Source: Pseudomonas sp. UBA6562 (GTDB taxonomy: Bacteria > Pseudomonadota > Gammaproteobacteria > Pseudomonadales > Pseudomonadaceae). From it: 64,000 nucleotides of DNA. This document shows positions 42,822-51,804 of this stretch, one piece after another. Where the stretch lies: contig NZ_DJJS01000009.1 of NCBI RefSeq assembly GCF_002434265.1, positions 114,782 to 178,781 on the forward strand, read 5' to 3'. The position numbers and the translations under genes were made by a program. The notes under the pieces were generated by a model. That model saw nothing but the letters and a program-made list of their open reading frames with translations. It did not search any database and was not told the origin of the DNA. Within the stretch, counting starts at the first letter, position 1. Every line of letters starts with the position of its first letter.

Positions 42822-44867
42822 ATGAATCATCGCCACGAGATTCGCCCAGACCTTGCCCAAGGCATCGACCGCAAGGTGCTGGCTACTCTGCGCGCACGCT
42901 TCCTACAGCTCAGTCAGGGACGCCTGTGGCGTGCCCGCGAGGGCTTGTCGAGCCGCCAGCAGCAGGTGTTGACCCTGCTGCCGCTCCTGCTGCACATCAA
43001 CCATCCAGGGTTGCCCGGCTACGTGTCGGGCACCACACCCGCAGGCATCGCCGGCTTCGAGCCGGACCTCGGCGCCTTGGTCGAGGCCCAGCGCCTGACC
43101 CGCGCCTTCACATACAGGCCGCAGCGCGACGATGCCCCTCGCCCACTTCTAGGCCTTTACCTGATCGGCAGCCTCGGCACCCTGGCGCAAGCCGAGCAAA
43201 GCGACATGGACGTATGGGTGTGTCACCGCACCGACCTCGATGGCGGCGCGCTGGCTGAGCTGAGGCGCAAATGCCAGGCGCTGGAAGACTGGGCCGCGAC
43301 CCAAGGCGCCGACGCCCACCTGTTTCTGATCGACAGCGCCGGCTTTGCCCGTGGCGAGCGCACGGGCACGTTGAGCTCCGACGATTGCGGCCATACCCAG
43401 CACTATCTGTTGCTCGACGAGTTCTACCGCACGGCCATCTGGCTGGCCGGGCAGACACCTGTATGGTGGCTGGTACCGGTGTACGAGGAGGACCGCTACC
43501 AGGCCTACGTCCAGGCACTGCTCGACAAGCGCTTCATCCATCCCCACGAACATTTCGACTTGGGCCACCTGGCACGGATTCCACCCAAGGAGTTCGTCGG
43601 CGCCGGGCTCTGGCAGCTCTACAAAGGCCTCGAATCGCCATACAAGTCATTGCTCAAACTGCTCCTGACCGAAGCCTATGCCAGCGACCATCCCGCCTTG
43701 CGCTGCCTGAGCCTGGACTTCAAGGCCGCGGTGCACGCCAACCGTCTCGACCTGGACGAGCTCGACCCCTACGTGATGGTGTACAGGCGCATCGAGCACT
43801 ACCTGCTGCGACGTGGCGAAACCCGGCGTCTGGAACTGGTGCGGCGCAGCCTTTACTTCAAGGTCAACCAGAAGCTCGGCAGCGCCGAACAGGGCCGCAG
43901 CGGCTGGCAGCGCAGCCTGCTGCGGCGCCTGACCGAACAATGGGGCTGGGACGAGCGCACACTACGGCTGCTCGACAGCCGCAGCCAGTGGAAGGTCGGC
44001 CAGGTCCTGCAATCGCGCCGCGAACTGGTGATGGAGCTGAACCATGCGTACCGCTTTCTGGCCCGCTATGCCCGCGACAGCACGGCCGACAGCCATGCCG
44101 AACAACGTGACCTGGATGTGCTGGGGCGCCGCCTGTACGCCGCCTTCGAACGCCGCGCCGGCAAGATCGAAGTCATCAACCCCGGCATCGCGCCGGACCT
44201 GGCCGAAGACGCCCTGACCCTGGCGCATTCGCCCGATCGACAAGCGCCCGGCAGCCATCACTGGACGCTGTATCCCGGCAACCTAACGGTACATGCATGG
44301 CCCGCCGCCACACCGATCAAACGCAACCACGAGCTGGTCGAACTGCTCACCTGGGCTCACCGCAACGGCGTGATCGACAGCAGCACACGCCTGACGCTGC
44401 ACCCTGGCATCAACGATCTGAACGAGCGGACGCTGTCCGATGTATTGGACTGTCTGCGCCAGCATCTACCGCTGCCACTGCCGGCCATCAGCGACACCGA
44501 TCTGCTACAGCCCAGCGTGGCGAACGAGGTGCTATTGCTGGTCAATGTCGGGGGCGACCCGCTGCATCCAGATCGCGCCTCCCAAGTGCCGATGACGAGC
44601 CCGCGACTCGACGCGCTGGACAATGCCGGCGCACTCGAGCAGTGGGTGCTGAGCCTCGATCGGCTCACCCTCAACAGCTGGAACGAAGTGCTGGTGCAGC
44701 GCTATGACGGCGTGGGTGCTCTTGCGCAATGCCTGCATGACCTGCACGAGGCGCGCACGCAGGACCGACGGCGGCCGCGTGTGAACGTACGCTGCTTCTG
44801 TGATCCACATGCAGAGACCCTCGAACATCGCCTCGCAGCGCTGCTAGACAGCCTCGGGCTCGGGTAG
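42822..44867 (+). CDS. cyaA: Class I adenylate cyclase CyaA, shortened at the C-terminus
   Basis: A 681-residue class I adenylate cyclase that makes cAMP for the Crp/Vfr family. The nucleotidyltransferase-like catalytic motif is GSLGTLAQAEQSDMDVWVC (about 116-134), and the catalytic half is complete. Pseudomonas CyaA proteins are normally about 930-950 residues; this one stops with TAG after LDSLGLG, losing roughly 250 residues of the regulatory C-terminus. Only 157 bases follow before the next gene, so the missing part is deleted, not just frameshifted. In E. coli the equivalent region mediates control by the PTS/glucose. No clear ribosome site precedes the ATG. Confidence 0.88.
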   Translation: MNHRHEIRPDLAQGIDRKVLATLRARFLQLSQGRLWRAREGLSSRQQQVLTLLPLLLHINHPGLPGYVSGTTPAGIAGFEPDLGALVEAQRLTRAFTYRPQRDDAPRPLLGLYLIGSLGTLAQAEQSDMDVWVCHRTDLDGGALAELRRKCQALEDWAATQGADAHLFLIDSAGFARGERTGTLSSDDCGHTQHYLLLDEFYRTAIWLAGQTPVWWLVPVYEEDRYQAYVQALLDKRFIHPHEHFDLGHLARIPPKEFVGAGLWQLYKGLESPYKSLLKLLLTEAYASDHPALRCLSLDFKAAVHANRLDLDELDPYVMVYRRIEHYLLRRGETRRLELVRRSLYFKVNQKLGSAEQGRSGWQRSLLRRLTEQWGWDERTLRLLDSRSQWKVGQVLQSRRELVMELNHAYRFLARYARDSTADSHAEQRDLDVLGRRLYAAFERRAGKIEVINPGIAPDLAEDALTLAHSPDRQAPGSHHWTLYPGNLTVHAWPAATPIKRNHELVELLTWAHRNGVIDSSTRLTLHPGINDLNERTLSDVLDCLRQHLPLPLPAISDTDLLQPSVANEVLLLVNVGGDPLHPDRASQVPMTSPRLDALDNAGALEQWVLSLDRLTLNSWNEVLVQRYDGVGALAQCLHDLHEARTQDRRRPRVNVRCFCDPHAETLEHRLAALLDSLGLG

Positions 44868-45024
44868 CGGCCCGCACACAGGCGGCCACCGAACGCCCCC
44901 CATTGAGTCTCTCATGCTGGCCAGCAGCATACGCAGTGGACGCTATCCTTGTGCCGTTTCCTGCTGCACCTCTGCCGAGCGAAGCCCAATGCTTGCGCCT
45001 TCATAGATCCTTGAGGAGCGCTAC

Positions 45025-45870
45025 ATGAATTACCAACACTGGATGGGCGACTCGCCCGAAATAGGCTGCTTGCGCATCGATCAACTGATTTTGCCCGGCA
45101 GCCACGACTCGGGCATGGACAAAGAGGCAGACAGTTTTACCGTCCCGCAGGAAGTGACCCAGGACGTGCCGTGTATCGAACAGATCCAGAAAGGCGTCCG
45201 GGTGCTCGATCTGCGCGTGCGCGCCAACCATGAGTACACGCCGGACGAAATCGGCCGCTACAAGCTCTACCACGCCAACCCTTCAGGGCGCACGGTGCTC
45301 GGCGATGTGATCAACCGCCTCAACCATTTTTACGACGACGTCGCCAACCAACGGGAAATCGTCATCCTCGATTTCCACGAACTGGACCACTTCAGCGACA
45401 GCGAACACACCTGGCTGCAGGACATGCTGCGAAAGTACATGGGTCAACGCCTGATCCCGTATGCGTTGCACGACCTCACGCTGGACCAACTATGGCGCGA
45501 GCACCCTGGAAAAACCGTGGTCATCGCCTATCACCACGCCAAACGCGGTGAGCATTGGCCAGGTGTGGAGCAAGTGTGGATGGGCGAAAACACGCCTTCC
45601 ACCGACGAGCTCAAGGCATTCATGGACAAGGCGGCGAGCGAAAGTCGCAGTGGCAAGCTCTGGTCGATCCAATGCGCCAAGTACAACAAGGTCGTGTTTA
45701 CCCCTGACGACTTCAGCGACAAGGTCGACCTGTGGTTCGAATCCCGAGATCTGGAAAGCTATATCCAGAAATTCGCCATCATCAACACCGATTGGACACT
45801 GCGCAGCCGGCTGGTCGACAACTGTGTCCACGCTTGCCGGCTGCGCGCGCGGTCGCTCAGCGGCGGCTAA
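45025..45870 (+). CDS. Phosphatidylinositol-specific phospholipase C X-domain protein
   Basis: A 281-residue protein with the PI-PLC X-domain catalytic pair: His27 in LILPGSHDSGM and His83 in YKLYHANPSGR, plus DLRV (62-65) and the strand VILDFHELDHF. It has no signal peptide, so secretion by a Sec route is not indicated; bacterial members cleave phosphatidylinositol or act on other lipids. GAGGAG precedes the ATG. It sits exactly where the 3-prime part of cyaA is missing and before rnk, an insertion that seems to have replaced the cyclase tail. Confidence 0.87.
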   Translation: MNYQHWMGDSPEIGCLRIDQLILPGSHDSGMDKEADSFTVPQEVTQDVPCIEQIQKGVRVLDLRVRANHEYTPDEIGRYKLYHANPSGRTVLGDVINRLNHFYDDVANQREIVILDFHELDHFSDSEHTWLQDMLRKYMGQRLIPYALHDLTLDQLWREHPGKTVVIAYHHAKRGEHWPGVEQVWMGENTPSTDELKAFMDKAASESRSGKLWSIQCAKYNKVVFTPDDFSDKVDLWFESRDLESYIQKFAIINTDWTLRSRLVDNCVHACRLRARSLSGG

Positions 45871-45914
45871 GCGGTTGGCCGGGGGCGGCCCTTCTACCGG
45901 GGCCGCTTACGCCG

Positions 45915-46325
45915 TCACAGCTCGAAATCGCCCGCCGCTTCCGGCTGGTATTCCACTGCCAGCAGCTTGAGCTTCAAGGTCTTGCCACCAGGTGCCGGCC
46001 AGTCGATCTCATCGCCCACCGACAACCCCAGCAACGCTCCGCCGATAGGCGCGAGCACCGACACGTGGTGTTCCTTGCCGGCGTCCTTGGGGTAGGCCAG
46101 GGTCAGGTGATAGTCCTTGCCGCTGCCCTGCTCCTGGCAATGCACCCGGGAATTCATGGTCACCACACCCTTCGGCACTTCCCCATGCCCCACCACCTGC
46201 TCGGCGCGGTCGAGCTCTTCTTGCAGGGCGAGCACGCCCGGCACGGATTCGTCGAGGCTGTCGATGAGTTGCTCCAGACGCTGTACGTCCAGTCGGGTAA
46301 GAATGAGGGAAGGTTTGGTGCTCAT
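45915..46325 (-). CDS. rnk: Nucleoside diphosphate kinase regulator Rnk
   Basis: A 136-residue GreA-related protein. The N-terminal helices (SLILTRLDVQRLEQLIDSL, VLALQEELDRAEQV) form a short coiled coil; the C-terminal domain (VTMNSRVHCQE, YHLTLAYPKDAG, VSVLAPIGGALLGLSVGDEIDWPAPGG) is the FKBP-like GreA/GreB C-domain. Rnk binds RNA polymerase and antagonises GreA-type factors; in P. aeruginosa it affects NDP-kinase and alginate. It is convergent with the PI-PLC gene. Confidence 0.92.
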   Translation of the reverse strand: MSTKPSLILTRLDVQRLEQLIDSLDESVPGVLALQEELDRAEQVVGHGEVPKGVVTMNSRVHCQEQGSGKDYHLTLAYPKDAGKEHHVSVLAPIGGALLGLSVGDEIDWPAPGGKTLKLKLLAVEYQPEAAGDFEL

Positions 46326-46374
46326 GATCCAGTCAGGCTCCTTTGAACGGAAATATCATCCGGCGAATAAAGCA

Positions 46375-46398
46375 AAACCCCGCCCAAGGGCGGGGTTT
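46375..46398. terminator. Terminator between rnk and the DUF1289-cyaY unit
   Basis: AAACCCCGCC and GGCGGGGTTT form a 10-bp perfect stem with a four-base loop. It lies after the DUF1289 gene on the minus strand and 50 bases before rnk, so it should separate the two units. Confidence 0.85.
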
Positions 46399-46469
46399 GT
46401 GGAAGTGTGTGGCGTCGGCGACGCATCGACCGACCCTAACACAGCCGGGCGAATACTCAAGCCCGCGCC

Positions 46470-46679
46470 TCAGGCTTGACGGCGTGCCTCGGCCTGGCGG
46501 CAGATCTCCCGGCGCCGGGCGTCGTCGGCCGAACGCCACTCGCGGATGTGCTCCACCGGCCGCTGGCAGCCAGTGCACACCTTGTGTTCGTCGAGCCGGC
46601 AGATGCTGATGCACGGCGACTTCACTGCCGGGCTGACGTTGCTGTAAAGGGGCTTGGGTGGACGGGCGGGCATGCTCAT
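46470..46679 (-). CDS. DUF1289 family protein
   Basis: A 69-residue protein with four conserved cysteines: SPCISICRLDEHKVCTGCQRPVEHIREW, the DUF1289 signature (C-x3-C-x7-C-x2-C), likely a metal-binding site. E. coli YdhL-type relatives have no assigned role. The ATG at 46679 lies one base after the cyaY stop, so translation is coupled. Pairing with frataxin hints at iron or Fe-S biology, an inference from context. Confidence 0.85.
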   Translation of the reverse strand: MSMPARPPKPLYSNVSPAVKSPCISICRLDEHKVCTGCQRPVEHIREWRSADDARRREICRQAEARRQA

Positions 46680-46680
46680 A

Positions 46681-47013
46681 TCAGATCTCGGAGAAGTCCA
46701 GTTTCTCGCCGGCCCGCTCGCAGACGATGCGCTCGAGCATCTCGCCCAACAGCTCTTCGCTTTTTTCGCAGGTCCACTTGCCGGTTTCTTCGTCGTAGTC
46801 GAAATGGAAACCACCGGAACGGTCGGCCAGCCACAGTTGGCGCAGCGGCTCCTGGCGGCTGAAGATCAGCTGGCTGCCGTTTTCGAACTTCACGGTCAGT
46901 ACGCCCGCGGAGTTTTCCATGTCCAGGTCCATGTCGCTTTCGTCGAACAGGTCTTCGAGCGCCTGCTGCGTGGCGTCGACCAGATCGTGGAAACGTGCTT
47001 CGCTCAAACTCAT
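46681..47013 (-). CDS. cyaY: Iron donor protein CyaY (frataxin)
   Basis: A 110-residue cytosolic frataxin. SLSEARFHDLVDATQQALEDLFDESDMDLDMENSAGVLTVKFENGSQLIFSRQEPLRQLWLADRSGGFHFDYDE contains the acidic helix-1 ridge (Glu/Asp-rich) that binds iron and the NRQ-like RQEPLRQLWLA sheet. It regulates Fe-S assembly with IscS. It lies divergent from lptM-lysA-dapF, as in other gamma-proteobacteria. Confidence 0.94.
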   Translation of the reverse strand: MSLSEARFHDLVDATQQALEDLFDESDMDLDMENSAGVLTVKFENGSQLIFSRQEPLRQLWLADRSGGFHFDYDEETGKWTCEKSEELLGEMLERIVCERAGEKLDFSEI

Positions 47014-47201
47014 TGCGGGAACCTCGGAAAGGGCGGCTGACAGGCAAGCCGGGCAAGATACGGACGCTTTGCCGGGAATGCAAAGAATAGCGCCGTTGGC
47101 CACGGATCAGGCCGTCAGACCGACGGGCGCTCACATAGGCAAGGTGCCGGGCGCTGGGTATACTCGGGCGCAAATACTGCTTATTTCAAAGGATTTCGCC
47201 C

Positions 47202-47339
47202 ATGAAGCGTCTGATTTCCTCCCTCGCGGCGCTGGTCGCGGTGGCCTGCCTCGTTTCGGCCTGCGGTCAGAAAGGTCCTCTGTACCTGCCTGACGACAGC
47301 AAAGACGGTCAAGGCAAGCACACGTCGCACCAGCACTAA
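47202..47339 (+). CDS. lptM: Small lipoprotein LptM (YifL/LppL)
   Basis: A 45-residue lipoprotein: signal MKRLISSLAALVAVACLVSA with lipobox VSAC, then CGQKGPLYLPDD, the LptM/YifL signature. LptM assists assembly of the LptDE lipopolysaccharide translocon in E. coli. AAAGGA precedes the ATG at 47202. It opens the lysA-dapF operon and lies nine bases before lysA. Confidence 0.93.
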   Translation: MKRLISSLAALVAVACLVSACGQKGPLYLPDDSKDGQGKHTSHQH

Positions 47340-47348
47340 GGGATTTCC

Positions 47349-48596
47349 ATGGACGCTTTCAACTACCGCGACGGCCAACTGTTCGCGGAAGACGTGGCGC
47401 TGTCGGCCATCGCCGAGCGCTTCGGCACGCCGACCTACGTCTATTCGCGTGCGCACATCGAAGCGCAATACCGCAGCTATGTCGATGCCCTGCAAGGCAC
47501 TTCGCACCTGGTCTGCTATGCGGTCAAGGCCAACTCCAACCTGGGCGTGCTGAACGTTCTGGCACGATTGGGCGCAGGCTTCGACATCGTCTCCGGCGGT
47601 GAGCTGGAGCGGGTGCTGGCCGCCGGCGGGCGCGCCGACCGCGTGGTGTTCTCCGGCGTCGGCAAGACCCGCGACGACATGCGCCGCGCCCTGGAAGTGG
47701 GCGTGCACTGCTTCAACGTGGAGTCGGCCGACGAGCTCGAGCGCCTGCAAGTGGTCGCCGCCGAACTCGGCAAGCAGGCGCCGGTGTCGCTGCGCGTCAA
47801 CCCCGACGTCGACGCTGGTACCCACCCGTACATTTCCACCGGCCTCAAGGAAAACAAGTTCGGCATCGCCATCGGCGATGCCGAAGCGCTGTACGTGCGT
47901 GCGGCGCAGTTGCCGAACCTGGAAGTGGTCGGCGTCGACTGCCACATCGGCTCGCAGCTGACCACGCTGGAACCCTTCCTCGACGCGGTCGACCGCTTGC
48001 TGATGCTGATCGACCGCCTGGGCGAGTGCGGCATCCACCTGCGCCACCTCGACCTCGGCGGCGGCGTCGGCGTGCGCTACCGCGACGAGCAGCCGCCGCT
48101 GGTGGCCGACTACATCCAAGCGGTGCGCGAGCGCGTCGGCGCGCGCGACCTGGCCCTGGTGTTCGAGCCGGGCCGCTACATCGTGGCCAACGCCGGCGTA
48201 CTGCTGACCCGCGTGGAATACCTCAAGCACACCGAGCACAAGGACTTCGCCATCATCGACGCGGCGATGAACGATCTGATCCGCCCGGCCCTGTACCAGG
48301 CCTGGATGGACGTCAGCGCCGTCGCTCCGCGTGCGGAGCCGGGCCGCGACTACGACATCGTCGGGCCGATCTGCGAAACCGGCGACTTCCTCGCCAAATC
48401 GCGCACCCTGGCCCTGGCCGAAGGCGACCTGCTGGCCGTAGGTTCGGCAGGCGCCTATGGCTTCGTCATGAGCTCGAACTACAACACCCGTGGCCGCTGC
48501 GCCGAAGTGCTGGTCGATGGCGACCGGGCCTTCGAAGTGCGCCGCCGTGAAACCATCCCCGAACTGTTCGCCGGCGAAAGCCTGCTGCCGGAGTGA
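47349..48596 (+). CDS. lysA: Diaminopimelate decarboxylase LysA
   Basis: A 415-residue PLP enzyme that makes lysine from meso-diaminopimelate. Lys60 in HLVCYAVKANSNLGVL binds PLP; HIGSQLTTLEPF, LDLGGGVGV and FEPGRYIVANAGVLLTRVEY are barrel and substrate motifs, and the active-site Cys lies in GPICETGDFLA. It is fused to the operon lptM-lysA-dapF with dapF starting five bases after its stop. Confidence 0.95.
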   Translation: MDAFNYRDGQLFAEDVALSAIAERFGTPTYVYSRAHIEAQYRSYVDALQGTSHLVCYAVKANSNLGVLNVLARLGAGFDIVSGGELERVLAAGGRADRVVFSGVGKTRDDMRRALEVGVHCFNVESADELERLQVVAAELGKQAPVSLRVNPDVDAGTHPYISTGLKENKFGIAIGDAEALYVRAAQLPNLEVVGVDCHIGSQLTTLEPFLDAVDRLLMLIDRLGECGIHLRHLDLGGGVGVRYRDEQPPLVADYIQAVRERVGARDLALVFEPGRYIVANAGVLLTRVEYLKHTEHKDFAIIDAAMNDLIRPALYQAWMDVSAVAPRAEPGRDYDIVGPICETGDFLAKSRTLALAEGDLLAVGSAGAYGFVMSSNYNTRGRCAEVLVDGDRAFEVRRRETIPELFAGESLLPE

Positions 48597-48600
48597 ACCC

Positions 48601-49431
48601 ATGCTGCTGCGTTTCACTAAAATGCACGGCCTGGGCAACGACTTCATGGTCCTCGACCTGGTCAGCCAGCACGCGCACATCCAGCCCAAGCATGCCCGGC
48701 AATGGGGTGATCGACACACCGGCATCGGCTTCGACCAACTGCTGATCGTCGAGGCGCCGAGCAATCCGGAAGTGGACTTCCGCTACCGGATCTTCAACGC
48801 CGACGGCTCCGAGGTCGAACAGTGCGGCAACGGCGCGCGCTGCTTCGCCCGCTTCGTGCTGGACAAGCGCCTGACCGCGAAGAAGCTGATCCGTGTGGAA
48901 ACCAAAAGCGGCATCATCGAGCTCGACGTACAGCACGACGGCCAGGTGTGCGTCGACATGGGGCCACCGCGCTTCGTGCCGGCCGACATCCCGTTCGTGG
49001 CACCGGCCCAGGCGCTGAGCTACCCGCTGGAGATCGACGGCCAGGCGTATCCGATCGCCGCGCTGTCGATGGGCAACCCCCATGCGGTGCTGCGCGTCGA
49101 AAACATCGACAACGCGCCGGTGCACAGCCTGGGGCCGAAGATCGAACACCATCCGCAATTCCCGCAACGGGTCAACGCCGGCTTCCTCCAGGTCGTCGAC
49201 CGCCACCATGCCAACCTGCGGGTCTGGGAACGGGGCGCCGGCGAAACCCAAGCCTGCGGTACGGGCGCCTGCGCCGCCGCCGTAGCGGCGATCAACCAGG
49301 GCTGGATGGATTCGCCGGTAAGCCTCGACCTGCCCGGCGGCCGCCTGCACATCGAATGGGCCGGGCCGGGCCTGCCGGTGCGCATGACCGGCCCCGCCGT
49401 GCGTGTCTATGAAGGACAGGTTCGCCTCTAA
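48601..49431 (+). CDS. dapF: Diaminopimelate epimerase DapF
   Basis: A 276-residue enzyme converting LL- to meso-diaminopimelate for lysine and peptidoglycan. The two catalytic cysteines are Cys75 in VEQCGNGARCF and Cys219 in ETQACGTGACAAA. MLLRFTKMHGLGNDFMVLD is the family N-terminus, and the start lies four bases after lysA, whose product acts next in the pathway. Confidence 0.95.
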   Translation: MLLRFTKMHGLGNDFMVLDLVSQHAHIQPKHARQWGDRHTGIGFDQLLIVEAPSNPEVDFRYRIFNADGSEVEQCGNGARCFARFVLDKRLTAKKLIRVETKSGIIELDVQHDGQVCVDMGPPRFVPADIPFVAPAQALSYPLEIDGQAYPIAALSMGNPHAVLRVENIDNAPVHSLGPKIEHHPQFPQRVNAGFLQVVDRHHANLRVWERGAGETQACGTGACAAAVAAINQGWMDSPVSLDLPGGRLHIEWAGPGLPVRMTGPAVRVYEGQVRL

Positions 49432-49445
49432 CCGAGTAAGCGCCC

Positions 49446-50147
49446 ATGACCGATCAGCCAGTACCCCAGGCCGCCAGCCTCGATACCGAAGCGGTGATCG
49501 CCTACCTGCGCGAACACCCGACGTTCTTCGCCGAGCACGACGAACTGCTGCTCGAACAGCATATTCCCCACCAGCGCGGCGACAGCGTGTCGCTGGTGGA
49601 GCGCCAGCTCAAGCTGCTGCGCGAGCGCAACATCGAGATGCGTCATCGGCTGTCGCATTTGATGGACGTGGCCCGCGACAACGACCGGCTGTTCGACAAG
49701 ACTCGCCGCCTGATCCTCGACCTGCTCGACGCGAGTAGCCTGGAAGAAGTGGTGATCGCCGTCGAAGACAGCCTGCGCCAGGACTTCCAGGTGCCCTTCG
49801 TCAGCCTGATCCTGTTCAGCGAGCACGCCACGCCCGTGGGTCGCTGGGTCTCCAGCAGCGAAGCGCAGGTGGCCATCGGCGCGCTGATGGGCGGTGGCAA
49901 GCCGGTCAGCGGCAACCTGCGCGAGCACGAGCTGGCGTTCCTGTTCGGCGAGCAACAGCGCAAGGACGTCGGCTCCAGCGCCGTCGCTACCCTCGAGCAC
50001 CAGGGCCTGCATGGGGTACTGGCCATCGGTAGCCGCGACCCCCAGCATTACAAGAGCAGTGTCGGCTCGCTGTTTCTCAGCCACATCGCCGACGTCTTGG
50101 GCCGCGTGATCCCGCGCTTCACCCAAACCCTGCGCTCGGTGCGCTGA
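49446..50147 (+). CDS. DUF484 family GAF-like protein
   Basis: A 233-residue cytosolic protein. The N-terminus AVIAYLREHPTFFAEHDELLLEQHIPHQRGDSVSLVERQLKLLRERN is the DUF484 signature with a coiled coil; the rest resembles a GAF fold (VVIAVEDSLRQDFQVPFVSLILF ... HGVLAIGSRDPQHYKSSVGSLFLSHIADVLGRVIPR). Always placed between dapF and xerC in gamma-proteobacteria; function unknown. Its stop overlaps the xerC start by one base. Confidence 0.9.
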   Translation: MTDQPVPQAASLDTEAVIAYLREHPTFFAEHDELLLEQHIPHQRGDSVSLVERQLKLLRERNIEMRHRLSHLMDVARDNDRLFDKTRRLILDLLDASSLEEVVIAVEDSLRQDFQVPFVSLILFSEHATPVGRWVSSSEAQVAIGALMGGGKPVSGNLREHELAFLFGEQQRKDVGSSAVATLEHQGLHGVLAIGSRDPQHYKSSVGSLFLSHIADVLGRVIPRFTQTLRSVR

Positions 50148-51046
50148 TGAACGCCGAACTGGACGCCTATTGCGCACACCTGCGCAATGAGCGTCAGGTG
50201 TCGGAACACACCCGCCTGGCCTACCGACGCGATTTGCACAAGGTGCTCGACTACTGCGCCAAGCACGGCATCGAACGCTGGACCGACCTGCAGTTACAGC
50301 AGGTGCGCCAGCTCGTGGCACGGCTGCACCATGACGGACAGTCGTCCGCCAGCCTGGCCCGGCTGTTGTCGGCCATACGCGGGCTGTACCGTTACCTGGT
50401 GCGCGAGGGCCTGTGCCAGCACGACCCCGCCGCCGGCCTGTCGCCGCCCAAAGGCGAACGGCGCCTGCCCAAGACGCTGGACACCGACCGTACCGTGCAA
50501 CTGCTCGACGGCGGCGTCGACGACACCTTCATCGCCCGTCGCGACCAAGCGATCCTCGAACTCTTCTATTCTTCCGGTCTGCGCCTGTCCGAGCTGATCC
50601 AGCTGGACCGTGCCCACCTGGACTTGGGCGACGGCCTGGTCCAGGTGCTCGGTAAAGGCAACAAGACGCGCATCCTGCCGGTGGGCCGCAAAGCCCGGGA
50701 AGCACTGCACATCTGGCTGAAACTGCGCGGGCTCGGCGCTCCGCTGGACGACGCGCTGTTCATCACCCGCCAGGGTCGACGCCTCAGCCCGCGCGCGGTC
50801 CAGATGCGCCTCAAGCTCGCCGGCGAGCGCGAGTTGGGCCAACACCTGCACCCGCACATGCTCCGCCACTCCTTCGCCAGTCACGTACTGGAATCGTCCC
50901 AAGACCTGCGCGCCGTACAGGAAATGCTCGGCCACGCCGACATCAGCACCACGCAGATCTACACCCACCTGGACTTCCAGCACCTGGCCTCGGTGTACGA
51001 CAGCGCCCACCCCCGGGCCAAACGCACGAAAGGCACAGACCCATGA
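50147..51046 (+). CDS. xerC: Tyrosine recombinase XerC (Sss)
   Basis: A 299-residue recombinase that with XerD resolves chromosome dimers at dif. The N-terminal SAM-like DNA-binding domain (AYCAHLRNERQVSEHTRLAYRRDLHKVLDYC) is followed by the catalytic domain: Arg in SSGLRLSELIQLD, Lys in VLGKGNKTR, HxxR in HPHMLRHSFASHVL, His in GHADISTTQIYTHL and the nucleophile Tyr in QIYTHL. In fluorescent pseudomonads this gene is also called sss and affects root colonisation. The stop overlaps the next gene by four bases. Confidence 0.95.
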   Translation: MNAELDAYCAHLRNERQVSEHTRLAYRRDLHKVLDYCAKHGIERWTDLQLQQVRQLVARLHHDGQSSASLARLLSAIRGLYRYLVREGLCQHDPAAGLSPPKGERRLPKTLDTDRTVQLLDGGVDDTFIARRDQAILELFYSSGLRLSELIQLDRAHLDLGDGLVQVLGKGNKTRILPVGRKAREALHIWLKLRGLGAPLDDALFITRQGRRLSPRAVQMRLKLAGERELGQHLHPHMLRHSFASHVLESSQDLRAVQEMLGHADISTTQIYTHLDFQHLASVYDSAHPRAKRTKGTDP

Positions 51047-51738
51047 GCATCCAGCTGATCACCTTCGACCTCGACGACACCTTATGGGACACCGCCCCGG
51101 TGATCGCCAGCGCCGAAGTCGTCCTGCGCGACTGGCTGCAGGCCAACACGCCCAAACTTGCGGCAATGCCGGTCGAGCACTTGCAAGACGTGCGCGCTCG
51201 GCTGGTGCTGGCCGAGCCTGGCCTCAAGCATCGCATCAGCGAGCTGAGGCGGCGGGTGTTGTTCCATGCCCTGGCCGATGCCGGATACGACGAGCAGACC
51301 GCCGAAGCACTCGCCGCCGAGGGTTTCGAAACCTTCCTGCACGCACGGCACCAACTGGAGATTTTTCCCGAGGTGCAGCCCATGCTGGAGCTGCTCGGCC
51401 AGCGTTACACCTTGGGTGTGGTCACCAACGGCAACGCCGATGTGCGGCGCCTGGGCCTGGCGGATTATTTCGATTTCGCCCTGTGCGCCGAGGACGTCGG
51501 CATCGGCAAACCCGACCCGGCGCCCTTTCTCGAGGCCTTGCGCCGTAGCGGCGTGGCCGCTTCGGGCGCGGTGCACGTGGGTGACCACCCTGGTGACGAC
51601 ATCGGTGGGGCGCAGCGCGCCGGGCTCAAGGCGGTATGGTTCAACCCACGGGGTTTGCCCTGGGCAGGGCCGGTCGCGCCGGATGCGCAGATCCAGCGCC
51701 TGTCGCAGTTGCCGGACGTGCTTGCGCGCTGGGCCTGA
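51043..51738 (+). CDS. HAD-superfamily hydrolase (YigB type)
   Basis: A 231-residue hydrolase. Motif I is ITFDLDDTLWDTAPV (nucleophile Asp9, acid Asp11), motif II Thr in LGVVTNGNAD, motif III Lys in IGKPDPAPF and motif IV VHVGDHPGDDIGGAQRAGL. E. coli YigB at the same position dephosphorylates FMN, a riboflavin step. Overlaps xerC by ATGA and ends the operon; a terminator follows. Confidence 0.9.
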   Translation: MSIQLITFDLDDTLWDTAPVIASAEVVLRDWLQANTPKLAAMPVEHLQDVRARLVLAEPGLKHRISELRRRVLFHALADAGYDEQTAEALAAEGFETFLHARHQLEIFPEVQPMLELLGQRYTLGVVTNGNADVRRLGLADYFDFALCAEDVGIGKPDPAPFLEALRRSGVAASGAVHVGDHPGDDIGGAQRAGLKAVWFNPRGLPWAGPVAPDAQIQRLSQLPDVLARWA

Positions 51739-51762
51739 CGGGCATAGAGCTGGCAGGCATGA

Positions 51763-51789
51763 AAAAGCCCGCAGCGACGGCGGGCTTTT
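51763..51789. terminator. Bidirectional terminator between the xerC operon and sutA
   Basis: AAAAGCCCG and CGGGCTTTT form a stem with A and T runs on both sides, between two convergent units. Confidence 0.88.
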
Positions 51790-51804
51790 CGGGTGCAGCA
51801 CGGC

